Assembly: GCF_902498195.1 (NCBI RefSeq)
Contig: NZ_CABVIY010000004.1
Location: forward strand, 248,001-312,000
Length of the DNA: 64,000 nt
Direction: 5' to 3'
From: Pseudomonas fluorescens
Lineage (GTDB): Bacteria > Pseudomonadota > Gammaproteobacteria > Pseudomonadales > Pseudomonadaceae
Numbering within the stretch: the stretch's first letter is position 1; each line of letters begins with the position of its first letter. The notes beneath the pieces were generated by a model that was given only the letters and a program-made list of their open reading frames with translations, was not told the origin of the DNA and did no database searches. Below, piece by piece: positions 49,747 through 62,990 of this stretch. The position numbers and the translations under genes are program-made.

Positions 49747-51684
49747 ATGGGCCAGACTCGTTTTGCCAGTGGGCGTCAATTGGATCTGATTTGCCTGGGG
49801 CGCCTTGGCGTCGACCTCTATGCGCAGCAAGTCGGGGCGCGGCTGGAAGATGTGAGCAGCTTCGCCAAGTACCTCGGTGGCTCGTCCGCCAACATCGCCT
49901 TCGGCACTGCCCGGCTGGGGTTCAAGTCGGCGATGCTGAGCCGGGTAGGAGACGACCATATGGGGCGCTTCCTGGTCGAGTCCCTGGCCCGTGAAGGCTG
50001 CGATGTCAGTGGCATCAAGGTTGATCCGGAGCGCCTGACCGCCATGGTGCTGCTCGGTCTCAAGGACCGCGAAACCTTTCCCCTGGTCTTCTACCGCGAA
50101 AACTGCGCCGACATGGCGCTGCGGGCCGAAGACATCAGCGAAGCCTTCGTCGCGTCCAGCAAAGCCTTGCTGATCACCGGCACTCATTTCTCCACCGACG
50201 GCGTCTACAAGGCGAGCCTCCAGGCCCTGGAATATGCCCGCAAGCACGACGTCAAACGGGTTCTGGATATTGATTATCGCCCGGTGCTCTGGGGGCTTGC
50301 GGGCAAGGCGGACGGTGAAACCCGTTTCGTCGCCGATCAGAACGTCAGCCAGCATGTACAGAAAATCCTCCCGCTGTTCGACCTGATCGTCGGCACTGAA
50401 GAAGAGTTCCTGATCGCCGGGGGCGCTGCGGATTTACTCACGGCGCTGCGCAATGTCCGGCGGCTGAGCGCGGCGACCCTGGTGGTCAAGCTTGGCCCGC
50501 AGGGTTGCACGGTGATTCATGGAGAGATTCCGACACGCCTGGAAGACGGCGCGATGTATCCCGGGGTGCAAGTGGAAGTGCTCAACGTGCTGGGCGCCGG
50601 CGATGCCTTCATGTCGGGCTTTCTCAGCGGTTGGCTGGAGGACGCCAGCGACGCGCGTTGCTGCCAGCTGGCCAATGCCTGCGGCGGCCTGGTGGTGTCG
50701 CGCCATGCTTGCGCCCCGGCGATGCCGACCCGTGCCGAACTCGACTATCTATTCAACAGTCCGGTGCCGATTACCCGGCCGGATCAGGATGTCACGCTGC
50801 AACGCCTGCATCAGGTCAGCGTACCGCGCAAACAGTGGAAGCAACTGTTCATCTTCGCCTTCGACCATCGCTGGCAACTGGTGGAACTGGCGCAGAAGGG
50901 CGGGCGCGACCTCGGCGCTATCTGCGAACTCAAACAGCTCTTCATCAAGGCCGTGGAGCGGGTCGAAAGCGACTTGCGCGAGCAGGGCATCGAGGCCGAT
51001 GTCGGGTTGCTGGCGGACCAGCGTTTCGGCCAGGACTCGCTGAGCGCCGCCACCGGTCGCGGCTGGTGGGTGGCGCGGCCGGTCGAGGTGCAGAACTCCC
51101 GTCCGCTGGCCTTCGAACACGGGCGTTCGATCGGCAGCAACCTGATCGCCTGGCCACAAGAGCAAATCATCAAATGCCTGGTGCAATTCCACCCGGATGA
51201 CGAGCCGATGCTGCGCCTGGAACAGGAAGCGCAGATCAAGGGGTTGTACCAGGCATCGCAGGTCAGCGGTCATGAACTGCTGCTGGAAATTATCCCGCCC
51301 AAGGATCATCCGTCGCCCCACCCGGACGTGCTATATCGCGCGCTCAAACGCCTCTACAACCTGGGTATCTACCCGGCGTGGTGGAAGATCGAAGCGCAAA
51401 GCTTTGATGAGTGGAAACAGCTCGACGAATTGATCCAGGAACGCGATCCGTATTGCCGGGGCGTGGTGCTGCTGGGCTTGAATGCCCCGGCATCCGCGTT
51501 GGCCGAAGGCTTTCAACAAGCCAGCCAGAGCCGCACGTGCCGCGGGTTCGCCGTGGGCCGGACGATTTTCCAGGAACCGAGCCGTGCCTGGCTGGCGGGT
51601 GAAATTGACGATGAAGCGCTGATCCGCCAGGTGCAAGGCACCTTTGTCGAGCTGATAGATGCCTGGCGTGCGGCCCGCGCTTGA
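49747..51684 (+). CDS. iolC: Bifunctional 5-dehydro-2-deoxygluconokinase / DUF2090 aldolase-like (IolC)
   Basis: 645 residues, twice the length of a plain kinase. Residues 1 to about 330 are a PfkB sugar kinase (DLICLGRLGVDLYAQQ; catalytic GAGDAFMSGF with the Asp) that phosphorylates 2-deoxy-5-keto-gluconate. Residues about 345-645 are a DUF2090 TIM-barrel-like domain (FIFAFDHRWQLVELA, RGFAVGRTIF) which in this fusion takes the aldolase (IolJ) role. The fused form is usual in pseudomonads. First gene of the plus-strand iol operon. Confidence 0.92.
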   Translation: MGQTRFASGRQLDLICLGRLGVDLYAQQVGARLEDVSSFAKYLGGSSANIAFGTARLGFKSAMLSRVGDDHMGRFLVESLAREGCDVSGIKVDPERLTAMVLLGLKDRETFPLVFYRENCADMALRAEDISEAFVASSKALLITGTHFSTDGVYKASLQALEYARKHDVKRVLDIDYRPVLWGLAGKADGETRFVADQNVSQHVQKILPLFDLIVGTEEEFLIAGGAADLLTALRNVRRLSAATLVVKLGPQGCTVIHGEIPTRLEDGAMYPGVQVEVLNVLGAGDAFMSGFLSGWLEDASDARCCQLANACGGLVVSRHACAPAMPTRAELDYLFNSPVPITRPDQDVTLQRLHQVSVPRKQWKQLFIFAFDHRWQLVELAQKGGRDLGAICELKQLFIKAVERVESDLREQGIEADVGLLADQRFGQDSLSAATGRGWWVARPVEVQNSRPLAFEHGRSIGSNLIAWPQEQIIKCLVQFHPDDEPMLRLEQEAQIKGLYQASQVSGHELLLEIIPPKDHPSPHPDVLYRALKRLYNLGIYPAWWKIEAQSFDEWKQLDELIQERDPYCRGVVLLGLNAPASALAEGFQQASQSRTCRGFAVGRTIFQEPSRAWLAGEIDDEALIRQVQGTFVELIDAWRAARA

Positions 51685-51704
51685 TGAGTTAACGCAATGC
51701 CAAG

Positions 51705-51792
51705 GTGGGAGCGGGCTTGCTCGCGAAGTCGTCGGCACATTCAGCCTGTGTGTCGCCTGACACACCGCCTTCGCGAGCAAGCCCGCTCCCAC
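51705..51792. repeat. REP doublet (REPIN)
   Basis: GTGGGAGCGGGCTTGCTCGC at the left and its inverse at the right, ending CTCCCAC, enclose a 40-base spacer, forming a long hairpin. It is the fluorescens-group REP type and sits between iolC and iolE. Two more copies are at 54.4 and 57.6 kb. Confidence 0.92.
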
Positions 51793-51845
51793 AGGGTTCT
51801 ACGTCGTTCTTACTGATGTGTGTAAAACAATAAAAAGGTGCAGCC

Positions 51846-52739
51846 ATGCCCGCTATCCGAATTGGCATCAACCCGATCTCCTGGAGCAACGACGACTTGC
51901 CGTCCCTCGGTGGCGAGACGCCGCTGAGCACTGCCCTCGCCGAAGGCAAGGACATCGGCTACGAAGGTTTCGAACTCAACGGCAAGTTCCCCAGGGATGC
52001 CAAAGGCGTCGGCGATGTGCTGCGGCCCTATGACCTGGCGCTGGTGTCCGGCTGGTACTCCAGTCGCCTGGCGCGGCGCTCCGTGGCCGAGGAAATCGAC
52101 GCCATCGGCAGCCATGTCGAGCTGCTGGCGAAAAACGGCGCCAAGGTACTGGTCTACGGTGAAGTCGCTGATTCCATTCAAGGCCAGCGAATTGCGTTGG
52201 TCGAACGCCCGCGATTTCACACCGAACAGGCGTGGCAGGCCTACGCCGACAAGCTCACGGAACTTGCGCGCTTCACCCTGTCACAGGGCGTTCGCCTGGC
52301 CTATCACCATCATATGGGCGCCTACGTCGAGTCCCCGGAGGACATCGATAAACTGATGGCGCTGACCGGCAGTGAAGTCGGCCTGCTGTTCGATTCGGGG
52401 CATTGCTACATGGGGGGCGGTGAACCCTTGCAGGTGCTGCGCAAACACCTCTCGCGCATCTGCCATGTGCATTTCAAGGATGTGCGCAAACCGGTGGTGC
52501 AGCTGGCGCGCAACCACCTGTGGAGCTTCCCGGACTGCATCATCAACGGCACCTTCACCGTGCCCGGCGATGGTGATATTGACTTCGCCGAACTGCTGGA
52601 CGTGCTGCTGGCGGCCGACTACCACGGCTGGCTGGTGGTGGAAGCCGAGCAGGACCCGGCGGTGGCCCCGAGCTACGCCTATGCCAAAAAAGGCTTCGAC
52701 ACCTTGCGTGCGTTGCTCGACGAGAGGACTGCGCGATGA
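51846..52739 (+). CDS. iolE: Myo-inosose-2 dehydratase
   Basis: 297 residues. IGINPISWSNDDLPSLGGET at the start, metal-binding YHHHMGAYVESPED and LLFDSGHCYMGGG, and HVHFKDVR are the IolE TIM-barrel signatures. It removes water from 2-keto-myo-inositol to give the diketone used by IolD. Stop overlaps iolB start by 4 bases. Confidence 0.95.
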   Translation: MPAIRIGINPISWSNDDLPSLGGETPLSTALAEGKDIGYEGFELNGKFPRDAKGVGDVLRPYDLALVSGWYSSRLARRSVAEEIDAIGSHVELLAKNGAKVLVYGEVADSIQGQRIALVERPRFHTEQAWQAYADKLTELARFTLSQGVRLAYHHHMGAYVESPEDIDKLMALTGSEVGLLFDSGHCYMGGGEPLQVLRKHLSRICHVHFKDVRKPVVQLARNHLWSFPDCIINGTFTVPGDGDIDFAELLDVLLAADYHGWLVVEAEQDPAVAPSYAYAKKGFDTLRALLDERTAR

Positions 52740-53545
52740 GCCTGCTGGTCAAGAGCAACGCCCGTGGCCGGACGATGGTCGCGTTGGGTGAAGGCGAGCT
52801 TGAATATGTAGGCTTCGCCGCTTACCGATTGAGTCTGGGCGAAAGCCTGCCGGTGTCAGCCGGTGATAAGGAGCTGTGCCTGGTGCTGCTCAGCGGTCGC
52901 GTCAGCATCAAGGGTGAAGCGCCGGGGCAGGGCGTGTTCGAGTGGGACAACCTTGGGGATCGCCAATCGGTGTTCGAAGACAAATCCCCGTTCGCCGCGT
53001 ACTTGCCCCCCGGCAGCCAGGCGCAGGTGGTGGCGTTGAGTGATGTGCAATTGGCCGTTTGCGCCGCGCCCGGTTCGGCCAGCGCACACCACGGCCCGCG
53101 CCTGATCAAACCCGAGACCATGAAACGCAGCGTGCGCGGCAAGGGCGCCAATACCCGCTACGTCTGCGACATCCTGCCGGACACCGAGCCGGCCCATTCG
53201 CTGCTGGTGGTGGAAGTGCGCACGCCCTCGGGTCATTCGTCGAGCTACCCGCCCCACAAGCACGACACCGATGACCTGCCGCACCAGAGCTTTCTCGAAG
53301 AAACCTATTACCACCAGATCAACCCGCCCCAGGGCTTCGTGTTCCAGCGGGTCTACACCGATGACCGCAGCATCGACCAGGCCATGGCCGTGGAAAACAG
53401 CGACCTGGTGGTCGTGCCCAAGGGCTATCACCCGGTCAGCGTGCCGTATGGCTACGAGTCGTATTACCTGAACGTGATGGCGGGCCCGAAACGCGTCTGG
53501 CAGTTCCATAACGATCCGCAGCACAGCTGGCTGCTGGATCTCTGA
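52736..53545 (+). CDS. iolB: 5-deoxy-glucuronate isomerase
   Basis: 269 residues, a double cupin (KduI/IolB family) with metal-binding SSYPPHKHDTDDLPHQ (two His), EETYYHQINPP and VVPKGYHPVSVPYGYESYYLN. It turns 5-deoxy-glucuronate, made by IolD, into 2-deoxy-5-keto-gluconate, the kinase substrate. The start overlaps iolE (ATGA). Confidence 0.95.
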   Translation: MSLLVKSNARGRTMVALGEGELEYVGFAAYRLSLGESLPVSAGDKELCLVLLSGRVSIKGEAPGQGVFEWDNLGDRQSVFEDKSPFAAYLPPGSQAQVVALSDVQLAVCAAPGSASAHHGPRLIKPETMKRSVRGKGANTRYVCDILPDTEPAHSLLVVEVRTPSGHSSSYPPHKHDTDDLPHQSFLEETYYHQINPPQGFVFQRVYTDDRSIDQAMAVENSDLVVVPKGYHPVSVPYGYESYYLNVMAGPKRVWQFHNDPQHSWLLDL

Positions 53546-53575
53546 ATGGCAACCTCTGTGCGGAGAACAACAATA

Positions 53576-54397
53576 ATGAGCAAACCCCTGCGTTTCGCCC
53601 TGAACCGTATGGTCGCCCCCCGTTTGTCCCTGCCTGCGTTCATCGAGTTGGCGGCGGCCCTCAAGGCCGACGCCATCGAGATCCGCAACGACCTCAAGGG
53701 TGTCGAGATCGAGGATGGCACCGCGCCCGGGCACGTCCGTGAGTTGTGTGCGGCCAAAGGCATCAGCGTCTTGTCGATCAACGCGTTGTATCCGTTCGAT
53801 GTCTGGAATGACGAGCGTCGTGCGCAGGCGTTGAAGCTGGCCGCCTATGCCCGCGATTGTGGTGCCCGGGGCCTGGTCATGTGCCCGTTGAACGACCGTG
53901 GCGATCCGCGCAGCGAAGCCGAGCGTGCGTCAGGCCTGCGCACGGCGTTGAGTGAGCTGGCGCCGATCCTGCGCGATCACGGCATTTTCGGTTTCATCGA
54001 ACCACTGGGTTTCGAAGAGTGCTCGTTGCGCCGCAAACACACGGCGGTCGAGGCGATCAAGGCCATCGGCGGGCTGGATGTGTTCCGCCTGGTGCACGAC
54101 ACCTTCCATCATCACCTGGCCGGTGAGCAGGCGTTTTTCCCTGAGCTGACCGGGCTGGTGCACATCTCGGGTGTCGAGGATGCGCAGGCGCCGCTGGCGA
54201 GCATTCGCGACGGTCACCGGGTGCTGGTGGGCGCGGGCGACATCCTGGGCAACGCGGCGCAGATCGACGCCTTGCTCGGCGGCGGCTACAGCGGCTACCT
54301 GTCGTTCGAACCGTTCGCCGACAGCGTCCATGGCCTGGTGGATATCGAACAGGCGATCGGCGCGAGCATGGATCACCTGCAGAAATCCCAAGGTTAA
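53576..54397 (+). CDS. Sugar isomerase/epimerase TIM barrel (IolI/IolH-like)
   Basis: 273 residues. LRFALNRMVAPRLSLPAFIE, DAIEIRNDLKG, GFIEPLGFEECSLR, LVHDTFHHHLAG and GLVHISGVED are features of AP-endonuclease-type isomerases such as IolI, which interconverts keto-inositols. Exact substrate is not settled by sequence. The start at 53576 has CGGAGAACAA upstream; an ATG at 53546 abuts the iolB stop and lacks a ribosome site. Confidence 0.85.
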   Translation: MSKPLRFALNRMVAPRLSLPAFIELAAALKADAIEIRNDLKGVEIEDGTAPGHVRELCAAKGISVLSINALYPFDVWNDERRAQALKLAAYARDCGARGLVMCPLNDRGDPRSEAERASGLRTALSELAPILRDHGIFGFIEPLGFEECSLRRKHTAVEAIKAIGGLDVFRLVHDTFHHHLAGEQAFFPELTGLVHISGVEDAQAPLASIRDGHRVLVGAGDILGNAAQIDALLGGGYSGYLSFEPFADSVHGLVDIEQAIGASMDHLQKSQG

Positions 54398-54408
54398 TGG
54401 AGATCCCC

Positions 54409-54496
54409 GTGGGAGCGGGCTTGCTCGCGAAGATGGCGGCATATTCAACAATGAAATCGCCTGACACATCGCCTTCGCGAGCAAGCCCGCTCCCAC
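54409..54496. repeat. REP doublet (REPIN)
   Basis: Same type as at 51.7 kb: GTGGGAGCGGGCTTGCTCGC and its inverse around a different 40-base spacer, between the isomerase gene and iolD. Confidence 0.92.
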
Positions 54497-54550
54497 ATTG
54501 ATCAGTGTTCCCAGCACATACCGGATTCAGCTTCAAAGGAAGGTGCAAGC

Positions 54551-57543
<2,993 letters not shown>

Positions 57544-57556
57544 CCACAAAGCCAAT

Positions 57557-57644
57557 GTGGGAGCGGGCTTGCTCGCGAAGGCGACGGCACATTCAGCATT
57601 GAAGTTGCCTGACACACCGCTTTCGCGAGCAAGCCCGCTCCCAC
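57557..57644. repeat. REP doublet (REPIN)
   Basis: Third copy of the GTGGGAGCGGGCTTGCTCGC doublet with an inverted partner at its right end, between iolG and the next dehydrogenase gene. Confidence 0.92.
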
Positions 57645-57676
57645 AGGGTCCGCGTTCTATTTAGGGAAATACATTT

Positions 57677-58729
57677 ATGCGCATCGGACTTGTCGGTTAC
57701 GGCCATGGCGGCCGGTTTTTCCATGCTCCGCTGATCAGCAGTCTGCCGGCGGCGACGTTCGTGGGCGTGGTGACCCGCTCCGCCGAGCGCCGGCAACGGC
57801 TGGCGGCGGAACATCCGGGTGTGCCGGCTTTCGACAGCATCGGCCAGCTGGTGGAAGCCGGGATCGACGTGCTGGTGGTGTCGACACCGCTGAAGGGCCG
57901 CCCGGCACTGGTGCTCGACGGCATCGAGCACGGGGTGGCCGTGGTCAGCGACAAGCCGTTCGCCGCCGATGCCCAACAGGCGCAAACCCTGATCACCATG
58001 GCCGAGCGCCAGGGTGTGCCATTGAGCGTTTATCAGAACCGGCGCTGGGACTCGGACTTCCTCACCGTGCGCAAACTCATCGAGTCCGGTGCGCTGGGCC
58101 AGGTCACCCGTTTTGAGTCGCGGATCGAGCGCTACTCGCCACCGGCGGTGAACACCGGCAGTGGCGGCGGTTGCTTGCGCGATCTTGGCAGCCATCTGGT
58201 GGATCAGGCGCTGTTGCTGTTCGGTCCGGTGACGCGGGTTTATGCCGAACTGGATTACCGGGACAAAGACCAAACCTTCGACAACGGCTTCTTCATGTCC
58301 CTGACCCACGCCAGCGGTGTGACCTCGCACCTGGGCGCCAGTTGCCTGCAAAACACCCCCGGCCCGCGCTTTCGGGTGACCGGCACCCAGGGTTGTTACA
58401 GCGTCGACGGCCTGGATGGCCAGGAGGCGTCCGCGCTTGCCGGGCGCTCGCCGAAAACCGAAGGCGAACGCTGGGGCGTGGAGGAGCACCGACGCTGGGG
58501 CTGGTTCGAGCACGGCGAAGAGCGCGAACGGGTTCCCTCCGAGCGTGGCTGCTGGAATCAGTTCTATTTACAGCTACAAACTGCATTGCACAGCGGTGGC
58601 CCACTGCCTGTGGACGCCCGTGATGCGCTGGCGACCACCCGCGTGCTAGACGCTGCGCGGCTGAGTTCCGAGGGGCATCAAGTGGTGGAAGTGAGCCCTT
58701 TCGCCAGCCATGGAATGAAATCAGAATAA
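57677..58729 (+). CDS. Gfo/Idh/MocA dehydrogenase, scyllo-inositol (IolW-like)
   Basis: 350 residues. GLVGYGHGGRFFH is the cofactor motif of the YdgJ/IolW branch; VSDKPFA carries the catalytic Lys and GGCLRDLGSHLVDQA the Asp/His pair. IolW-type enzymes reduce or oxidise scyllo-inosose/scyllo-inositol. It would allow the isomer to enter the pathway. It follows a REP doublet, last enzyme gene before the transporter. Confidence 0.85.
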   Translation: MRIGLVGYGHGGRFFHAPLISSLPAATFVGVVTRSAERRQRLAAEHPGVPAFDSIGQLVEAGIDVLVVSTPLKGRPALVLDGIEHGVAVVSDKPFAADAQQAQTLITMAERQGVPLSVYQNRRWDSDFLTVRKLIESGALGQVTRFESRIERYSPPAVNTGSGGGCLRDLGSHLVDQALLLFGPVTRVYAELDYRDKDQTFDNGFFMSLTHASGVTSHLGASCLQNTPGPRFRVTGTQGCYSVDGLDGQEASALAGRSPKTEGERWGVEEHRRWGWFEHGEERERVPSERGCWNQFYLQLQTALHSGGPLPVDARDALATTRVLDAARLSSEGHQVVEVSPFASHGMKSE

Positions 58730-58765
58730 AATTCTAAAATCGATTGATATGGAAAATATTTTCCA
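58723..58765. promoter_or_regulatory. IolR-like operators upstream of transporter operon
   Basis: TGGAAAATATTTTCCA (58750-58765) is a perfect 16-base palindrome; AGAATAAAATTCT (58723-58735) lies upstream, within the 156-base gap before the solute-binding protein gene. Likely site for IolR control of uptake. Confidence 0.75.
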
Positions 58766-58885
58766 ATAAAGTCATTTCCAGCGTACTGCTTCGCACAACG
58801 TTTAAACGCTTTCCCTGCTTGTCCGCTTACTGAAATCGTCACGCCTCATCCATAAAACCAACAAAAATGTGGAGAAAGACCTTTC

Positions 58886-59812
58886 ATGAAGACCAAGATC
58901 CGTTTTGCCTCACTTGCCTTGTCCCTGATGGTCGCCAGCGGCGCTGCGCTGGCCGATGTGAAGATCGGTGTCAGCATGTCCCAGTTCGATGACACCTGGC
59001 TGACCTACCTGCGTGAATCCATGGACAAGAAAGCCAAGTCCTATCCCGACGGCGTCCAGCTGCAATTCGAAGACGCCCGCAGCGACGTGGTCAAGCAACT
59101 GAGCCAGGTCGAAAGCTTCATCAGCCAGAAAGTCGATGCCATCGTGGTCAACCCGGTGGATACCGCCGCCACCAAAAAAATCACCGAAGCGGCGGTCAAG
59201 GCCGGCATTCCACTGGTCTACGTCAACCGCCGCCCCGATGACCTGAACCTGCCCAAAGGCGTGGTGACGGTCGCCTCCAATGACCTTGAGGCCGGTGAAA
59301 TGCAAATGCAGTACCTGGCCGACAAGATGGGCGGCAAGGGCGATATCGTGATTTTGCTCGGTGACCTGGCGAACAACTCCACCACCAACCGCACCAAGGG
59401 CGTCAAGGAGGTGCTGGCCAAATACCCGAACATCAAGATCGAACAGGAGCAGAGCGGCGTCTGGCTGCGGGATAAAGGCATGACCCTGGTCAACGACTGG
59501 CTGACCCAGGGCCGCAAGTTCGACGCGATCGTCTCCAACAACGACGAAATGGCCATTGGTGCCGCGATGGCCCTGCAACAGGCGGGCGTGGAAAAAGGCA
59601 GTGTGTTGATTGCGGGTGTCGACGGTACGCCAGACGGCTTGAACGCCGTGAAGAAGGGCGCCATGGCCGCTTCGGTGTTCCAGGACGCCAAGGGTCAGGC
59701 TGACGGCTCCATCGATACCGCCGTGAAGATGGCGAAGAACGAGCCGGTCCAGTCGGCTGTCTGGGTGCCGTTTCGCCTGATCACGCCGCAAAACGTCGAC
59801 CAGTTCAAATAG
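58886..59812 (+). CDS. Inositol ABC transporter, periplasmic binding protein
   Basis: 308 residues. Signal peptide ending ASGAALA (about residue 24), then a Peripla_BP_4 sugar-binding fold (VKIGVSMSQFDDTWLTYLRE, DAIVVNPVDTAATKKIT, AGVDGTPDGLNAVKKG). It delivers a cyclic polyol, inferred to be inositol, to the ABC transporter coded next. GTGGAGAAAG precedes the start. Confidence 0.93.
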   Translation: MKTKIRFASLALSLMVASGAALADVKIGVSMSQFDDTWLTYLRESMDKKAKSYPDGVQLQFEDARSDVVKQLSQVESFISQKVDAIVVNPVDTAATKKITEAAVKAGIPLVYVNRRPDDLNLPKGVVTVASNDLEAGEMQMQYLADKMGGKGDIVILLGDLANNSTTNRTKGVKEVLAKYPNIKIEQEQSGVWLRDKGMTLVNDWLTQGRKFDAIVSNNDEMAIGAAMALQQAGVEKGSVLIAGVDGTPDGLNAVKKGAMAASVFQDAKGQADGSIDTAVKMAKNEPVQSAVWVPFRLITPQNVDQFK

Positions 59813-59882
59813 TCCGTCCATTCAATAACAACAATAAACACGCAAGGTGGCGCGCGCGACCTTGCTGATGGAGTACCTGATC

Positions 59883-61448
59883 ATGTTCGCTTCAGCGACT
59901 GCTTCGAGCACCCCCTTGCAGGGTGTCCAGCCCACTGCAACGCCTGTCGATGAGCCGTACCTGCTGGAGATCATCAACGTCAGCAAGGGTTTTCCCGGTG
60001 TCGTGGCGTTGTCCGATGTGCAGCTGCGGGTACGCCCCGGTTCCGTGCTGGCGCTGATGGGCGAAAACGGCGCCGGCAAATCCACCCTGATGAAAATCAT
60101 CGCCGGCATCTACCAGCCGGACGCCGGCGAACTGCGCCTGCGGGGCAAGCCGGTGGTATTCGAAACGCCACTGGCGGCGCTTCAGGCCGGGATCGCGATG
60201 ATCCACCAGGAACTCAACCTGATGCCGCACATGAGCATCGCCGAAAACATCTGGATCGGCCGTGAGCAGCTCAACGGTTTCCACATGATCGACCACCGGG
60301 AAATGCACCGCTGCACGGCCAGATTGCTGGAACGCCTGCGCATCAACCTCGACCCCGAAGAGCAGGTCGGCAACCTGAGCATCGCCGAACGGCAGATGGT
60401 CGAGATTGCCAAGGCCGTGTCCTACGACTCCGACATCCTGATCATGGACGAACCGACGTCAGCCATCACCGACAAGGAAGTCGCCCACCTGTTCTCGATC
60501 ATTGCCGACCTGAAAAGCCAGGGCAAAGGGATCATTTACATCACCCACAAAATGAATGAAGTGTTCGCCATCGCCGATGAAGTCGCGGTGTTCCGCGATG
60601 GCGCCTACATCGGTCTGCAACGGGCCGACAGCATGGACAGCGACAGCCTGATTTCGATGATGGTCGGTCGCGAGTTGAGCCAGCTGTTTCCGGTGCGCGA
60701 ACAGCCGATCGGCGATCTGCTGCTGTCGGTGCGCGACCTCAAGCTCGATGGCATCTTCAAAGGCGTTTCGTTCGACCTGCATGCCGGGGAAATCCTTGGC
60801 ATTGCCGGGTTGATGGGTTCCGGCCGGACCAACGTCGCCGAAGCGATTTTCGGCATTACCCCCAGCGACAGTGGCGAGATGCGTCTGGACGGCGAGGTGG
60901 TGCGCATCAGCGACCCGCACATGGCGATCGAGAAGGGTTTCGCCCTGTTGACCGAGGATCGCAAGCTCAGCGGCCTGTTCCCGTGCCTTTCGGTCCTGGA
61001 GAACATGGAGATGGCGGTGCTGCCGCACTACGCCGGCCACGGGTTTATCCAGCAAAAAGCCTTGCGGGCTTTGTGCGAAGACATGTGCAAGAAACTGCGG
61101 GTGAAAACCCCTTCGCTGGAGCAATGCATCGACACCTTGTCCGGCGGCAATCAACAGAAGGCCCTGCTGGCGCGCTGGCTGATGACCAACCCGCGCATCC
61201 TGATCCTCGACGAGCCGACCCGCGGCATCGACGTCGGCGCCAAGGCCGAGATTTACCGGCTGATCGCCTGCCTCGCCAGCGAAGGCATGGCGGTGATCAT
61301 GATTTCCTCGGAGCTGCCGGAAGTGCTCGGCATGAGCGACCGGGTGATGGTCATGCACGAGGGCGACCTGATGGGCACCCTCGACCGCAGCGAAGCGACG
61401 CAGGAACGGGTGATGCAACTGGCCTCGGGCATGTCCTCGGTTCATTAA
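59883..61448 (+). CDS. Inositol ABC transporter, ATP-binding protein
   Basis: 521 residues with two ABC domains, as in sugar importers of the RbsA/XylG kind. First domain: [14 protein letters not shown] and [23 protein letters not shown]. Second domain: degenerate Walker A (GLMGSGRTN), [27 protein letters not shown]. Start 59883 has GGAG upstream; a frame from 59847 includes that ribosome site. Confidence 0.94.
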   Translation: MFASATASSTPLQGVQPTATPVDEPYLLEIINVSKGFPGVVALSDVQLRVRPGSVLALMGENGAGKSTLMKIIAGIYQPDAGELRLRGKPVVFETPLAALQAGIAMIHQELNLMPHMSIAENIWIGREQLNGFHMIDHREMHRCTARLLERLRINLDPEEQVGNLSIAERQMVEIAKAVSYDSDILIMDEPTSAITDKEVAHLFSIIADLKSQGKGIIYITHKMNEVFAIADEVAVFRDGAYIGLQRADSMDSDSLISMMVGRELSQLFPVREQPIGDLLLSVRDLKLDGIFKGVSFDLHAGEILGIAGLMGSGRTNVAEAIFGITPSDSGEMRLDGEVVRISDPHMAIEKGFALLTEDRKLSGLFPCLSVLENMEMAVLPHYAGHGFIQQKALRALCEDMCKKLRVKTPSLEQCIDTLSGGNQQKALLARWLMTNPRILILDEPTRGIDVGAKAEIYRLIACLASEGMAVIMISSELPEVLGMSDRVMVMHEGDLMGTLDRSEATQERVMQLASGMSSVH

Positions 61449-61505
61449 TGGATGCCGGTGGTGGCCAAGGCCGCCGTCGATGACGCGATAGAAGGGTGAG
61501 TGGTT

Positions 61506-62528
61506 ATGAACGCGATACTGGAAAACAAACCGGCCACGGCACCGGTCAAGAGTCGCCGGCGCTTTCCCACCGAGCTGAGCATCTTCCTGGTGCTGATCGG
61601 CATCGGCCTGGTGTTCGAAGTGTTTGGCTGGATCGTGCGCGACCAGAGTTTCCTGATGAACTCGCAGCGGCTGGTGTTGATGATCCTGCAAGTGTCGATC
61701 ATCGGCCTGCTGGCGATTGGCGTGACCCAGGTGATCATCACCACCGGCATCGACCTGTCATCGGGCTCGGTGCTGGCCTTGTCGGCGATGATCGCGGCCA
61801 GCCTGGCGCAGACCTCGGATTTCGCCCGGGCGGTATTCCCGTCGCTGACCGACTTGCCGGTGTGGATTCCCGTGATAGCCGGGCTTGGCGTCGGGCTGCT
61901 GGCGGGGGCCATCAACGGCAGCATCATTGCCCTCACCGGGATTCCGCCGTTCATTGCCACCCTGGGCATGATGGTCTCGGCCCGTGGCCTGGCGCGTTAC
62001 TACACCGAAGGCCAGCCGGTGAGCATGCTCTCGGATTCCTACACGGCCATCGGTCACGGCGCGATGCCGGTGATCATTTTCCTGGTGGTGGCGGTGATCT
62101 TCCACATCGCGCTGCGCTACACCAAGTACGGTAAATACACCTACGCCATCGGCGGCAACATGCAGGCGGCGCGCACCTCCGGTATCAACGTCAAGCGCCA
62201 TCTGGTCATCGTCTACAGCATCGCCGGGTTGCTGGCGGGCCTGGCGGGTGTGGTGGCTTCGGCCCGTGCCGCCACCGGGCAGGCCGGGATGGGCATGTCC
62301 TATGAGCTGGATGCGATTGCCGCCGCAGTCATCGGCGGCACCAGCCTGGCGGGAGGAGTGGGGCGCATCACCGGCACGGTCATCGGCGCGCTGATCCTCG
62401 GGGTGATGGCCAGCGGGTTCACGTTCGTGGGGGTCGATGCCTACATCCAGGACATCATCAAGGGCTTGATCATCGTGGTCGCGGTGGTCATCGACCAATA
62501 CCGCAACAAGCGCAAGCTCAAGCGCTGA
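61506..62528 (+). CDS. Inositol ABC transporter, permease
   Basis: 340 residues with about nine hydrophobic segments, BPD_transp_2 family (RbsC-like): IIGLLAIGVTQVIITTGIDL, SGSVLALSAMIAA, GRITGTVIGALILGVMASG. It forms the membrane channel with the preceding ATPase. AGAAGGGTGAG precedes the ATG; a GTG at 61500 is possible. Last gene of the inositol locus. Confidence 0.94.
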   Translation: MNAILENKPATAPVKSRRRFPTELSIFLVLIGIGLVFEVFGWIVRDQSFLMNSQRLVLMILQVSIIGLLAIGVTQVIITTGIDLSSGSVLALSAMIAASLAQTSDFARAVFPSLTDLPVWIPVIAGLGVGLLAGAINGSIIALTGIPPFIATLGMMVSARGLARYYTEGQPVSMLSDSYTAIGHGAMPVIIFLVVAVIFHIALRYTKYGKYTYAIGGNMQAARTSGINVKRHLVIVYSIAGLLAGLAGVVASARAATGQAGMGMSYELDAIAAAVIGGTSLAGGVGRITGTVIGALILGVMASGFTFVGVDAYIQDIIKGLIIVVAVVIDQYRNKRKLKR

Positions 62529-62712
62529 GGTTGACCGCGAACCGAGAGGTTGGGATTGGCTGTATATCCGTTAACGCAGCAACGGATCTACAGCCCATTC
62601 AAGCACGCACCTCCAGCCCCAACGCACAGTGACCCGCTTCCCCATATGGCAGGATCGCGCGTAATAGCGTATTAATGGCGCCCGAAAACGATCGGCACCA
62701 GGGACGGATGCA

Positions 62713-62955
62713 ATGGGGTGGTACTCGGCTACAAATGCGTGGGCAGCGAAAGTATCGAAGCGCATCACCAATCGACAGCGACGTATCGCGGCTGCGGTGT
62801 TCCTGGTGTGCTGGTGGGCATCCGACCACTTTCAGTGGCCGGTCGCGCCCGTCTTCTTTTACGTACTGGCCTCCAACCTGTTTATCTTCTCGCTGTTCAT
62901 CAAAGAGGATAAACGAGAGACCGGCAGCGAAAGCCGCGTCAAAAAAGCGCGATAA
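62713..62955 (+). CDS. Small membrane protein, unknown
   Basis: 80 residues. After a basic start (KVSKRITNRQRR) there are two hydrophobic segments (about 26-37 and 45-62) and a charged tail (KEDKRETGSESRVKKAR). GGGACGG precedes the ATG. No family recognised; separate from the inositol operon by 184 bases. Confidence 0.55.
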   Translation: MGWYSATNAWAAKVSKRITNRQRRIAAAVFLVCWWASDHFQWPVAPVFFYVLASNLFIFSLFIKEDKRETGSESRVKKAR

Positions 62956-62990
62956 GCTGACCTCACCGCGCATCGCCCCAAACGATCAGA